This document shows, in pieces, positions 11,175 through 23,200 of a stretch of DNA of 64,000 bases. Each line of letters begins with the position of its first letter. Positions within the stretch are counted from its first letter, which is position 1. Made by a program: the position numbers and the translations under genes. The notes beneath the pieces are model-generated. The model was not told the origin of the DNA. It saw nothing but the letters and a program-made list of their open reading frames with translations, and did not search any database. Origin of the DNA: Asparagopsis taxiformis (taxonomy: Eukaryota > Rhodophyta > Florideophyceae > Bonnemaisoniales > Bonnemaisoniaceae); the NCBI GenBank assembly GCA_030407315.1, contig JALQPE010002004.1:248001-312000 (forward strand), read 5' to 3'.

Positions 11175-12288
11175 GCTAAAATAGTGTTAAAGCGTCGGAT
11201 GGTATCTATCAAGAGCCTCGATCCTGCGTGCGGATGGCAGGAAAGGGTGGTGTTTGACGGGACGGTTGGGGTGCGGCTCTTCGTGGTTTGGCAGGGGTGA
11301 ATTCGACGGTGGGCGCTACTATCAAAGTTGATGACACTGTGGAATTGCCTGCAGACACGAGAAGAAACGAAACAACACGCATGGTAAGTCACATGATGAA
11401 AAACGGGGGTCTCTGCAGCAGCAACGGCAATTGCGTTGGAGACGACCACAAACGGGGGTCGGAAAATGGTGGCTTCTTACAGTCTGCTGGGGGAGCTGGG
11501 TGGGGGATGAGCGCTGCGCAGCTGTCACAGGAGACGGAAGAAGACGAAGGAAGTGCTCGGAAAACGCACGAGGACGGAACGGGGAAACGGATCGTATACG
11601 GGGCGTAGTTGGCAGGCAGGCGGGGGAACCAAGGGGATCTGAAAGAGCGTTCAGACGGGACGAAGAGAACGGAGCAAGATGAGCGGGAAAGGACGGATTG
11701 ATGTCGGTAGAGGTAACAGGGGGGAGATGAGCGGGAAGGTAGGGCCGTTTTCAAGGCGGTTGCTTAAATAGAAAAATTGCTGCGCTGTCGGTAGAATCGG
11801 TGGCGAGCGAAGCGGTTACTGCGACAGGCGCATACCAGTGTATGACAAGTGGAAATTTATGTCCTCGAGCGGCAGTCGAGCTATGCACGAAACAGCTGTG
11901 GAACGCTCGAGCAACAGGGTTGACACGGTGCACGGTTCCCCGGATCCGAACGCTTTTTTTGGTTATTTCACGGCTGAGTGTTCATTGACGAAGAATGGCG
12001 ATATTTCAAGGTGAGCTGGTTTGTCTCAAATTGGATCATGGAGCCGATTGATAAACTGCAGCAACTGCCGTCGTTGCGCCGTCGAACCTTTTATTTTTCT
12101 TTCGTATTTCTATATTTCCTGCTCTGCACCAATCATATGTCTGCCTTTATCACATTGAAATCATCACATGTAGCCTACGTTCCTTTCACACATTCGAGGT
12201 AGTCTCGACGCCCCCAGCCCGTCTACATTGTCGATCGCCTCTGCGAACATTCGTCTGTTATTGTTGAGAACAGACTAGCCCTGTCAAA
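11175..12288. other. Intergenic, divergent promoters of TBP and RPL24
   Basis: About 1.1 kb. The first 600 bases next to TBP are purine-rich on the plus strand and hold several long but spurious overlapping frames. The part near RPL24 becomes pyrimidine-rich, as expected for a ribosomal-protein leader. I see no gene or repeat. Confidence 0.6.
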
Positions 12289-13040
12289 ATGGTCGTCAAG
12301 TAAGTTGTTTCACCATTTCAAAATCACAAGCGATCGATCACACACACAACGTACGATCGCTATGCCCATCCTGCCTGCGTTCCGTCTTTCGGAGGAGATC
12401 AATCGCGATTCGATAGCAAATTCAGCGTTGCATTCAAACCGCTATCGAAGAATCGTCGCACTCAGCGTCTCGTAGGGACTGAAATTCCGATGAGCGCACG
12501 TTAGCAAACTTGTTGAACGCTACTCCCTCCTACCCGTCATGCGAGCATCTCCCCGCTTTTGGCGCCGTCCTAGTTTGATGTCTAACCAAGCGCTTCTCCA
12601 ACTTGCACAGAACTGAGCTTTGTTTCTACTCTGGCTTCCGTATCTATCCCGGACACGGTCGTCGCTACATTCGCACCGATGGGCGCTCCTACATTTTCAT
12701 CAACTCCAAATCGGAGGCCTCATTCCACATGAAGCGTAAGGCTGCCAAGCATTCATGGACGCAGTTGTATCGTCGCCTGAACAAGAAGGGAATCCAAGAA
12801 GAGGCGCAGCGTCGTCGCAATCGCAGAAAGGTTTCTTCCGCACCAAAGGCCGTTGAAGGTGCCTCCCTCGAGGTTATCAAGGCTAAGCGTAATCAGCGTC
12901 CGGAAGTTCGCAAGGCTGCTCGCGAAGCCGCGCTCAAGGATATTAAGGAACGTAAGAAGGCTACAAAAGCCAAGCCGGCCAGAGGACCTGTGCCAAGCGG
13001 TAGAGGTGCTAATAAGGTACCGATCCCGCAGCGTCGTTAA
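12289..13040 (+). CDS. RPL24: 60S ribosomal protein L24 (eL24)
   Basis: Exon 1 is 12289-12299 (ATG GTC GTC AA), followed by a 311-nt intron (GTAAGT...CACAG) and exon 2 at 12611-13040. The sum is 441 nt, 146 residues. The product starts MVVKTELCFYSGFRIYPGHG and continues RYIRTDGRSYIFINSKSEA, RKAAKHSWTQLYRRLNKKG, then a long basic tail, all typical of eL24, which forms an intersubunit bridge on the large subunit. The intron sits directly behind the start codon, a common place in ribosomal-protein genes, and is the longest intron in the window. Its size might reflect regulatory content (inference). Confidence 0.97.
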
Positions 13041-13163
13041 CTGTCTAGTAAAAGCGCTGTAATGTAACCTTGCGTGTACGTATTTTGTCAACACTTGAAT
13101 GCAAACAAACGTAAACAACTGGTCCCGAGATTTCTGATATTTATACCAACGACGATAACCGCT

Positions 13164-13928
13164 CTAGATCCGCATGTTGTGTTGCGTCTTGTCTATGAAT
13201 TCTGATAGTTTGCCCTCACTTATCTTCACAATGGGATTCCTATCTGCAGTTGTCAACGGCTGGTCCATATCCATGAGAGACGAATCCAATCCAGACGCCA
13301 TAACAGATTCTCCCCATTCCGATGACGAAGCACGAGTCGTGTACTCTTGTACAGAAGTAGTACCAGTTGCAGCGTCGGTCTCACTATCCTGAAAATTCTC
13401 AGCCCGATACGAATTGGGCAACAGTCCATCCGGTCTCGGCGACACGTCTTTAGGCGAAATCGTCGCAAGAAACGCCGTCTGTTCCTTGACCAAATGGTCC
13501 AGAATCAACTCGCAAAACTCCACAACCGGCACGCCCGCCGCATTCTCCTCATCCTCCATTCCGTCCAAACCGGGCTCATTTCGCAGCGTTTCGCACACCG
13601 TCACCGCGAACAGCTCGTCGTGCGCCACGTGCACGACAAACGGCCGTTTGCCCGTTGCGTCGCTATACTGCGGCGACGCCTCGAATCGCTGCACGGTCGG
13701 CGCGTATTCGTGCGGATTTCGAAATACAAGCCGTCGCACAGGGCCGCCCTGCACCTCGCGTGCAAACTGCACAAAGACCTGCACCAGAGGCCACAGTTCA
13801 TTGCCGGATATCGGCACACTTTCTTTCGCATTTGTAGAGTGATTCGACGCTTCATCGTCCCAGTTTTTGTCGTAGATACACGTCCCGTCCGATCGGTAGA
13901 AGACGTTGATGCGTCGACTGGCCGTCAT
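13164..13928 (-). CDS. Longin-like domain protein, uncharacterised
   Basis: 254 residues, single exon, start ATG 13928. The N-terminal half has the strand pattern of longin folds used by TRAPP subunits and adaptor chains: INVFYRSDGTCIYDKNW at the start, then a helix (WPLVQVFVQFAREV), then FVVHVAHDELFAVTV, followed by a helix (VEFCELILDHLVKEQTAFL). The C-terminal 90 residues are Ser/Thr/Asp-rich and look disordered. Longin proteins act in vesicle tethering and small-GTPase regulation. The resemblance is by pattern only; I cannot assign it to TRAPPC1, an AP sigma chain or a Mon1/Ccz1-type protein. It is convergent with RPL24, whose stop is 124 bp away. Confidence 0.6.
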   Translation of the reverse strand: MTASRRINVFYRSDGTCIYDKNWDDEASNHSTNAKESVPISGNELWPLVQVFVQFAREVQGGPVRRLVFRNPHEYAPTVQRFEASPQYSDATGKRPFVVHVAHDELFAVTVCETLRNEPGLDGMEDEENAAGVPVVEFCELILDHLVKEQTAFLATISPKDVSPRPDGLLPNSYRAENFQDSETDAATGTTSVQEYTTRASSSEWGESVMASGLDSSLMDMDQPLTTADRNPIVKISEGKLSEFIDKTQHNMRI

Positions 13929-14380
13929 GTTTGGACGTGCGTCTGTTCTGGTTTGTTGCTGCTAGGCCGTAAGTGTGCCCCGCGTTCCGTAGATAGCGCT
14001 GCTCATTGCTGATGATTGGCCGTGTACGACGCGATGAATAGACTGGTGATTGACACAAGTGGGCGGGCGCGAGTTGGGTAAATGGACATGGATGAGTGAT
14101 GGCAATAATTCCATTTACAATGTTTCAAGTCGTGCGATGTTATGGCGAAAATATTGGTGGAAAATGAAACAAGTCTGCCAAATGTGACAGATTGATTCTC
14201 TCTGCTATAGCTATAATACTGTTATCAATCAGGTCAATCGTTCAAACAGCTCTAACATCTCCTCGATTACATCACAGTTGTTCACTCACCACCAGTTTGC
14301 CAGAAGCGCGGGTGCTTGAAAGATTGCTTAAACAACCATGGATTATACAAAACAGCACCAAGCGGCACGAGCAGCACGTA
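13929..14380. other. Intergenic between the longin-like and DUF4864-like genes
   Basis: About 450 bases upstream of the longin-like gene and downstream of the plastid protein gene (both minus strand). AT-rich in the middle; nothing recognisable. Confidence 0.6.
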
Positions 14381-15022
14381 CTATACATTCTCACGAATAA
14401 TCGAGTCGACCATCCATGAGCTCTTTCCACCATCCTCACCGCCAAATGCGGTGCGCTTCATCGAGAACACAAAGGTGATACTGTCGCGTGCGGTTGCATG
14501 AAAGGCACGGCGACTGACATAGGTGTCATGGGAGACGTGCAATGCGGAGAGAGTTTCCTGTGTATAATCATGCAAGAGAATATCATAGGGATTTGCAACG
14601 AGCACACGTTTGAAGCGTTCAAACTGACCGAGGTCCATTTTCTTTCCAAAAAAGCGATGCGTGAGCGCCCAGATGTCCAGATTAGCGAAAGCGTACAACG
14701 CATCGATGCCGTCGTCCTTCTGCGGACCGGAGCGTGCATTGGCTTGCAGCGCCTCCAGGAGCGCGTCGAGTGTTTCCTCGGCGGAAAACTGCGCGTACAG
14801 CGCCACACGGTCCTTCCAGCCGATTGCCGAGTGACCGGAGCCGGCCTGGTCGTAGCTCTGCGGCAGGCTGGAGCTGCAGCGGTACGCGAGACGCCGCGCG
14901 CACGGCAGCTTTTGGCGACGGTGCGTCGCGTCGGACGAACGCTGCCGACGCGTTTGCAATGGCGTTTGGACGATGCGCGTGGAAGATGGGGCTGGCGGGA
15001 GGATGGGCAGAAATGCAGACAT
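14381..15022 (-). CDS. Plastid-targeted DUF4864-like protein
   Basis: 213 residues. The first 55-60 are rich in Ser, Thr, Pro, Arg and Ala and almost free of acidic residues, as in a plastid transit peptide. The mature part has DGIDALYAFANLDIW, MDLGQFERFKRVLVANPYD and the C-terminal SSWMVDSIIRENV. This resembles a family of small plant chloroplast proteins of unknown function with an NTF2-like fold, in which a 'DLGQFERF' block and a final 'W...S' strand are conserved. The likeness is from memory of the family, not a search. It is one of the better hints that the organism has a plastid. Confidence 0.6.
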   Translation of the reverse strand: MSAFLPILPPAPSSTRIVQTPLQTRRQRSSDATHRRQKLPCARRLAYRCSSSLPQSYDQAGSGHSAIGWKDRVALYAQFSAEETLDALLEALQANARSGPQKDDGIDALYAFANLDIWALTHRFFGKKMDLGQFERFKRVLVANPYDILLHDYTQETLSALHVSHDTYVSRRAFHATARDSITFVFSMKRTAFGGEDGGKSSWMVDSIIRENV

Positions 15023-15359
15023 GGTTGTTCGTCAGGATGCGATGATGGGCGAGGACGGTTTGTTTCGTCGGATGCACGCCAGTGCCGCCTGGACTGGTTG
15101 CGGATGAAGCGGGGCGGGCGTGAGATGGCGAAAGGGTGAAGACTTGTGCGGCTTTATGATTTAGTGAAGCTTGCAAATAACCTGAGCACGCTCATTGTCA
15201 TAGTAGCGGCAGGCAATGTACTAATCGACAGTCCAGGCAACCAATCAATTTGCAAAGAAATCGTACAATCAGATATTTTCATCATCAGCCAACCAATTTG
15301 CTACACTTGTGCATCGCACACCAATGACTCCAACGCATCGATATGTCCTGTCATAATCA
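15023..15359. other. Intergenic downstream of the acyl-activating enzyme gene
   Basis: About 340 bases between two minus-strand genes. No gene, repeat or RNA recognised. Confidence 0.6.
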
Positions 15360-16937
15360 TCACGTCACAACATTGCTCATTTGGTCAAGGAAGTGCTTGG
15401 ACACAATGCGTCTTTGAATCTTACCAGTGGCCGTACGTGGTAAATCCTTGCAGAAGAAGAACCGTTTCGGCACCTTGAACGCTGCTAGTTTCTCCTTAGC
15501 AAATGCTGTCAAATCCTCCGTCGTCAGTTCTGCCCCTTCCTTCAATATCACTGCAGCATTAACCTCCTCTCCATACTTTTCATCTGGAACTGCAAAAGAC
15601 ACAGCCTCAGAAACTATCGCATGTGACAACAATGCAGCGTCCACTTCCAGCGGCGAAATCTTCTCACCACCACGATTCACCAGTTCCTTAATGCGCCCCG
15701 TCAACGTAAGATATCCATCCTCATCAACCGACCCCTGATCGCCTGTATGGAACCAACCACCAGCAAAAGCAACCCTATTCGCCTCGTCATTATTCTTATA
15801 CCCTGCAGTAACATTCGCGCCTCGAATACAAACTTCCCCAACAGCGCCCGCAGACACCTCTTCATTATCCTCGTTCAAAATCGCCAGCTCAACATTCTGC
15901 GGCAAACCAACCGACCCTGGCTTTCGCTGGCCAAACAGCGGGAGCGGATTCGACGTCATCTGATGGGCAGCCTCTGTCATAGCATACGCCTCTAGCACTG
16001 GGGCATGAAAAGTCTGCTCGAGTCTCTCCAGAACGGCTGGTGCAAGCGACGCGGAGCAACTACGAATAAAACGCAGCGACGGCGGATCATGTTCCGGATA
16101 GTCCACAGCCGCTTTAGCGAGCAGGATCTGATGAATGGTCGGAACAGCGGTGTACCACGTAGCGGCGCCCTGCATCAACGAGGGCCAGAAAGAGGACGCG
16201 GAGAACTTTGCGGTCGGCGGAAGGACGACGGCGCCACCGGTCGCCAGCGTGGTCAAAGTCGCGGCCATGAGTCCATGCACATGGAAGAGGGGCATGACGA
16301 GGAGACAGCGATCAGCATCGGAAAGCTGGTAGGTATTGGCGATATTGACGATCGACGCGGCGAGATTAGCATGCGAAAGGGGCACGCCTTTCGGGCGCGA
16401 CGTCGTGCCCGACGTGTGCAGAAAGAGCGCGACAGACTCTGGTGTCGGTTCATAGTCTGTCGGACGGTCGGATACGGCCGGGGCGTCGGCTGTATCGGGC
16501 GCGTCAACGATCGCGTCCGAGACGACCGACACGGCGAGGTCGAGCTCCCGCGCGGCGCGGAGGATGGGCGCGTCGTCGGGGAGATTGTCGCGCACGATGA
16601 CGGTGTGCACCGCGGCGTCTTCGAGGTAGAATTTGAACTCGTCGAGCGTGTATGCGGCGTTGAGCGGCGCGGCGATGCACGCGATGGAGGTGACGGCCAG
16701 GAAGGCGACGATGAAATGCGGCGAGTTGGGCACGACGATCGCGACTACCGCGGAGGGCGGGAGTTGGGTCGCGATGAGCGTTTGGGCAAAGGATTGGATG
16801 CGGTGCGAGAGTTGATTGTGCGATAGCGTTTTTGGAGACGCGCCGGACGATTGAATGGCGATTAGCGCCGGGGAGGATGAGGTCGCGATTGGTAGATCGC
16901 AGAGCGTTTTCACGCTCGGTGGTTCGTAGGTCGACAT
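15360..16937 (-). CDS. AAE3: Acyl-activating enzyme of the oxalate-CoA ligase (AAE3/PCS60) type
   Basis: 525 residues, single exon, complete ANL-superfamily adenylating enzyme. Motifs are in order: LHTSGTTSRPKGV near residue 176 (phosphate loop), MPLFHVHGL, YAMTEAAHQM (acyl pocket/A5), WFHTGDQG (A7), GRIKELVNRGGEKISPLEVD (hinge) and PRTATGKIQRR with the catalytic Lys (A10). The MTEAAHQMTSNPLP and FHVHGLMAATL stretches are those of plant AAE3 and yeast Pcs60, which form oxalyl-CoA from oxalate, ATP and CoA and so start oxalate breakdown. The C-terminus (MSNVVT) is not a peroxisomal PTS1, and no transit peptide is obvious, so a cytosolic location is likely. GC is clearly higher in the 5' half. 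Other short acids remain possible substrates. Confidence 0.85.
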   Translation of the reverse strand: MSTYEPPSVKTLCDLPIATSSSPALIAIQSSGASPKTLSHNQLSHRIQSFAQTLIATQLPPSAVVAIVVPNSPHFIVAFLAVTSIACIAAPLNAAYTLDEFKFYLEDAAVHTVIVRDNLPDDAPILRAARELDLAVSVVSDAIVDAPDTADAPAVSDRPTDYEPTPESVALFLHTSGTTSRPKGVPLSHANLAASIVNIANTYQLSDADRCLLVMPLFHVHGLMAATLTTLATGGAVVLPPTAKFSASSFWPSLMQGAATWYTAVPTIHQILLAKAAVDYPEHDPPSLRFIRSCSASLAPAVLERLEQTFHAPVLEAYAMTEAAHQMTSNPLPLFGQRKPGSVGLPQNVELAILNEDNEEVSAGAVGEVCIRGANVTAGYKNNDEANRVAFAGGWFHTGDQGSVDEDGYLTLTGRIKELVNRGGEKISPLEVDAALLSHAIVSEAVSFAVPDEKYGEEVNAAVILKEGAELTTEDLTAFAKEKLAAFKVPKRFFFCKDLPRTATGKIQRRIVSKHFLDQMSNVVT

Positions 16938-17255
16938 GGTGCGCTCGATGGGGGCTCACTGGCGGTCGGGGCGATGGTTGGTTGTTCACTGTGCGCATGT
17001 TTATGTGCGATAGGTGGCAACGTTTTTTTCGCAGCTGTGGAGGTTTGCTGCGTCTCTCGTGGTGGAATGTTCGACTGCATGTTTGTTAAATCTTATTTTT
17101 GACTGTGATATATGCCAATGGTATGATCTGTTGTTGATTTGGATAAAAAAATAAAATTCAATGTTTATATATATCATAAGTACACCGAGTCACAGTCATC
17201 GCCACGTGTTCAATTCAATCATGGAACAGAACAACAGAATCACGAGATCGCGTCC
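16938..17255. other. Intergenic upstream of the acyl-activating enzyme, downstream of Piezo
   Basis: About 320 bases, AT-rich around 17090-17180. Nothing recognisable. Confidence 0.6.
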
Positions 17256-20200
17256 TCACTCGACTCGCCGCTCAATGTAAGGCTCAGTGGCCGTCTCGGC
17301 AAACGACGGATAGACCATGAATGGATCGTCACTCTCGCTCTTATCCCACCAAGCTTCTGGAATTTTCAGCGCTCGCTCGCCCGTCCATCGCACCAACTCC
17401 CTCTGATCTCTATAAATATCAATGAGGCCATTATACAAAATTTCCTCCATCTCCAACTGATTATCCTGCCGTGCATACATGATATCCAAAGCCAATTGAT
17501 ACAAATGCAGCGTGTACGGCATGTCGATGTACGGAATAATCAACCGTTTGTCAATGAAGAACCGCTTCAACAAATTGGCAATCGTGAATAGAATCGCCGT
17601 ATACAACGTCAGAATCGTCGCACCTCCAACCTGGATCGCTGATACATCCGCAATTTGCAGAATGTGTAGAATGTCCCCCACCCTCGGCTGCAGCGGCGAA
17701 TCGCGTTCACAGGAGCACTGGCTCGCCGGACAATCGCTCATCGTCCAAAAGGACATCTGCTCGCTTTGAATCAGTCGCATACAAACGGAGGCTTTGCCTT
17801 CCTCGGGTGGGAACGACTCGAATACGGATGACCCCGATTGTAGGATGGAGTACCGTGGCAACGGTGACTCGAAAATTGTGGCGAAATTTTCTCCCTGTGA
17901 GATAGCTTGTACCAGGTCTTCTGCTTGCGTCACGTTCAACTTCTGAGTGCTCTGTCGCGTGCCGAATAGCGTGCCGTCTTGTGTCGACGCGGAAAGCATG
18001 AATGCAAATTCCGGTTCTAGTGCTCTGCCTTCGATGAAACTCATCAGAGATTCAACAATGGCTTGTTGGTCTTCATTGGGTGTCTGCCATACACTGTCTG
18101 ATATCGGACTGAAAAATGCCTGATATACTTTTTCTTTTTCTCGTACGTCCAATTCGACACCGACGATTTCAGCTGCAGTGCGTCGTTGTCGATCGTCCAG
18201 TTCGTTGCTGACAAGTGCCGTTCGTGAAAATATCTCGTACGAATTGCCCGCCTCTGTGGAGTTTCGATCAAAGGTTGACAGGTCTACTGAAACCACCGCG
18301 CTTTGTAGGTCGCGACTCACAAAGAATGGATTGAAGATACTGAATATCATGAATGGTAGGAATAGTGCAATGACGCAGAGGAGAAATAGTCCGACTCCTT
18401 GGTAGATTCGGGGTAGCATTCGTCTCTTTTCGCCCAATTTTCGTCGGAATGCTCCACGTGACATATTCACCGCCCGGTTTCGATACAGCCATAGATAAAT
18501 GTCGATGAATCGGAAGTACTGGAATATTTCCAGAGATGTTGGCAACACAGTCCAGTCTAACAAAGTTCGCGTAAGCCACAGGAAAGGAACAAAAATATAG
18601 ATTTCAAACATAACTATTCCCAGAGTGGTATAGTTTCTCATCAAGAACTGTGCTGTCGTGTACAACGGGAACCCGTCACGAATCTGCAATCCACTCAGCA
18701 AGAAGTAGATGCATCTCAGCACATAGAACAGTCTTGTGGCAAACCGACTGCCGATTAAATTTTCTTGAACGATAAACAGTACAATATGATACACCGTCAC
18801 AGACGTATATTGCAGAAAAAGCTTTCCCTTGATGTTTCTCGTCAGATAGAATGCTCGATCCAATATTAGCGAAATGAACATTATAAACAACGTAAGCAAG
18901 TGTCTCGTTTCAATGAAGTTGGTTGTCCACCAATCTTGCGCTCGTTCCGAATTCGACTCTCCGAAGATCGCCGAGAATCCAAACATCACAAAGATAAATG
19001 AAATGAAGTCAACGATGAATATCAACAGATAGTAGTCGCCAACCGTTTTGTGATCGTTCTCTTTCGTAAGTCGCGAAAAGTGGTTTCGAATTCTTGCGAA
19101 AAACCCTCGCTCTTCAACTTGGAATAGAGCCAAAGATCTTGATCCATAAGCACGATTACCTGGAATGATGTTCCCTTGAATCAGAGCTTCTTGCACTCGA
19201 CTTTGACCAGCAGTCATTGGACGTGGTGGCGTATAACCACCATTACCATTTCCTCGCAGAGCCCCAAACCTGAATGATCTAAATCTGTTCATAGTCTGAA
19301 ACGTTTGCATTTTTTCCTTATCAGATCCCTGTGTAGATGGTGGTCCTCCAACATCAGTGCGTATGCTCGTTGGTGCTGCTGGCGCTGATTGCGGCACAGT
19401 GCGAGAACTGGGTACAGGTTTCTGAACAGGCTGTCGATCCCAGAAGCCTACATCATCACTGGCACTGGCAGCATTCTTCTTCCCTAGATGAGACGGGATG
19501 TTCAGGAGAGGGCGGTCAAACAAACCTTGCTGCTTTTGACTGCCAGCTCTAGATTCGGTTCCATTCCTATTGTACTTTGCAGGCTTTTCTTCCATGAGCT
19601 CGGTAGGTTTCATAAACGTCTCAGAAGATGATAAACCCATCGGTTTTGTAGAAGCGCCTTTTCCTGCGTACTCCATTACATTAGCGAATGCATCCAAATC
19701 ATGGCTTGCTTTGGGTATGCTTGGTTTCAAAGAGTCCGTTGAAATACGATTGCGCTCATTTCGGTTCGATGGAGGAACTATCTGAACCGTGGGCGCAAAC
19801 CTTACTTGCTCCCGTACTTCTCCCAATATGTCCCGTCGAGCCTGGCTCAGGATATGTTCAACATCTTCATACTGCTGTTCAGCATCCCAAACATTACTGC
19901 CACTTGATCGGCCACTCCGGAGTGAAGCAAACGATCTCGGAATACTTTGTGGAGTATCGCTTGATCGTCTGGGGTGTTCCTCGGTGTATTCCATACCCGA
20001 AGGGGTCTCACATTCTCGCCCTCTTATTTCACTTCTTAGAAGCATATCTTCTTCCGACATGGGGAGATCCCACAGCCCTCGCGAATAGAGCACCGCTCGA
20101 TGTCCGAGCAGAGCTAACAGGACAAAGATGTCAAAACCAATTCCAGCAGCTGGGACACATTGTTTGACATTTTGAACACTAGGAACGCCAGGAGCAAAGA

Positions 20201-23200
20201 ACGGAACATTCGTGCAGAAAGACCATGATGGGCTGCGGAAAAAGTATTTCACAGCAATCGCAATGCACACGTATGCCATCAGTATTGTCCATGCTTGCTT
20301 GGGAGGACGAGGTTGCTCGACAACAAGATACAAAAATATGGTCACAGGGTAGACAAGCGTAGGGATGCTTGGGTTCGCTATAGCAGCCAACAGCATTGTG
20401 ATGTATACTGGCCAGGCAGAGTACCGCATTATAAAGCTCTTCACTTCCGACTTCAAGGGATCGGAAATGTGGAGTTTCCATGTCCTGCCGCGAAGCAGTC
20501 TTCGAACGAAACGTGACCAAAATGATAGAGATTCTGGCTTCAACTCTTCCGCCTCATCTTCATCCTCCTCCGGAAATCTGTGGGAACCAAACTTATTGGC
20601 GTCAGAATTTGAAGAGTCCGCCGTCTTGCGGAGGAACTCAACCTCCTGCCTTACGCAGACATCATAAAATGCATCGACTGTTCTTTCACTCATTTGCAAA
20701 ATCTTCAACCGTTCCAAGCGGGATTTCCGTGCAAGGAGGGATCTCTCACTCTTGTTTCGCCCAAGCATTTTTTCATATTTTCGACTGTTGTGCTCATGAA
20801 CGGCCCTTTTAAACCGAACCTTTGCATCTTCAAGACTGTACTGCTCTACAAATTTGAAGTCTTGACTCTCATAGATCCGCCCTTGTATCTGACAAAGAAT
20901 CCAAAGTGAAACCAAGAGATATAGGACGGATTCTCCACGCGATGTATCTTTTTTCAAAAGACCTACGATCGACTCCCATCCAGTGTCACTCGAGACTTCA
21001 AATGGGGCCTGAAAGATCACCAGCGCCAGGATCACCACGATCACATACTTGCGGACGATTTCAAATCTTCTCTTCTTCTGGGCAATTTTTGCAAACTGGA
21101 AAATGAAAGAAAACGCCAATCCAAGTAGAACAGCACTGAACAAGTTGGTGTCGACAGATGCAACTGCGAAGATGTAGAGCTGAATTAGTGGTCCTGTGAA
21201 GCGCATACATGCTAGCTTGACTTTGTTCTTGAAACTCAGCGGACGTCTTGTGAAGTCGTCGGGATCGACTTTCGTGAAAATGCTCTTCTCCACCTGCTTC
21301 AAGTCTTTGTCTGTGCCCAGATCGCCATCCATACCCGTAAGCTCATCATCATCATCATGCCTGGACAAAATGCGTGCAGACGACGCCGTCAGTGTGAAGG
21401 CTCCTTCTCCTCCCCTCATACCATCAGCGGATATATTTCCAGCTACTTCTCGTCGAGCCTGCGAAGCCATTTTTTGCGGAGGAATACTACTGCGGTTGCG
21501 GGGCATACCAAGCCCACTAATGAAGTTCGACAGAGATGGTTGATTTTCAAGATTTCCTTGGAGGTCCTGTGGACGAGCATTCAACTCATCCGTTGGCAGG
21601 TAGAGGACACCAACAGAGGAGTAGGAATGTTCATGTTCGGGGCTAGAACTGGAAAAGCCTGGATCCTCAAAGCTTTCGCTAGATATTTCACCCAATTGCG
21701 ATTCACCAAGGCCGGAACCAGAGTCCGCGTTCACCTGATCCTTAGACTGTGTTGTGCCCGGTTCTTCGAGACTTGCCAACCAATACCGAAGCCTTCGGGA
21801 ATTTTCCGATACGGAATTGAGAGTAATACCAGCGCAAATCACAGCAAGAAAGGCAAAGGTAATCGCAAGCTTTCGCTCATCCGAACTATTGTCACGATCG
21901 AGGAGAAGCCATTGTTCCCAAGAACTGCTATCTTCAAGAGTAACACTTTCATCTTCAGAACTAGGTGGCAGTCCAAGGGTAAGAAAATATTGAACCAGCA
22001 CAAGAAATGCTAGCAGCAAAGTAAGCTGATGCCAATGTTTTCGAATCTTCTGTCTACTCAACCCTCCCGCAATCAGCACAATAATGACGTAGAGGACGGA
22101 GAATATAGTAGTAGTGATCGCTCCGCAAAATATGAGATAAGTGAAGGTGACATCGAAACCCCAGTATGACCAGAATGGCACAAGAAGTGAGAGTATAGCG
22201 ACAGAATGTTGGTACAAGGTACGCAGAGCTGTGTAGCATTGTCCACGGAACTTTTCAATTCTATCTTGCTCAGATCGCCTCTGCTCCGAAGATTCAGCGC
22301 TCATGGCGACTGCTGGTAAAGAGCTTTCACTTCCTTCCATATCAAGATGTCCAGGAACATTGGGTTCAGTTTTCCATGTTTTCATCTCAGCCCAATTTAC
22401 GGGAATGGGGTCCCCAGCATCTCGATCTTGACGTTGTTCGGCAGATGCACTTTGTCCCCCGGCACCTTCAATTACTGATTCGATTGGAACGGCAATGTCA
22501 AGTGCGTCTGTGCTGTCATCAGTCATTCCTGGAGAAGCTCGCAGTTGTGACACACCCATCTCTTGTTGACGGAGTTTTTCTGCATCAATTCTTGCCCATT
22601 GTACTGCGACACGCTGCATTGCTGCTGTAACGAAAACCAGAACATGAGCGATCATGGCCTCAACTGTGATAGGCAGAGGTCCAGGATTGGACGGGGTCTG
22701 CAGACCTAGATAAGTGGGTATTGCACTACTGCTGACCTTATCCATGAAATGTACAATGAGGAAGATGTACTGTGCCGACATCAGCGAAAACGATAAAATG
22801 ACCAAGACAGCAGGCATTGTCTTTGCAATGAGCTGGGTCTTGTTACCATTTTGCCGAGTACGAATCGTTGTTTGTTCGGAAAGCATGATGAGACACCCCA
22901 GTATAATATAAATTGCACCAAACACTGAAATCCCGGGGAGCCAAACTGACGCAGCAAGAATAGCCAGTGCTTGAAGTACATAGCTGTACTTCAACACGAT
23001 CCCACGAACTATAACCACAGCCCGCGCATAGACCTCAAGAAGAAACTTTTCAGTTTTCTTGACAGGAACGCTTTTGCGAAAGTTTCGAAACAGTTGCATC
23101 GCTTGTTCAACGCCAGCTCTATTACCCCGTCCATGATTCTCCAATTGCTCCTGCTCATCTTCTTCTTCACGGAGCGAGGAGATGATGTCTTGGGAGGACT

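Noticed and set aside
16005..16826. 273-residue plus-strand frame
   Set aside because: Antisense to the acyl-activating enzyme; highly Arg/Gly/Asp-biased as expected for the complement of a GC-rich coding strand.
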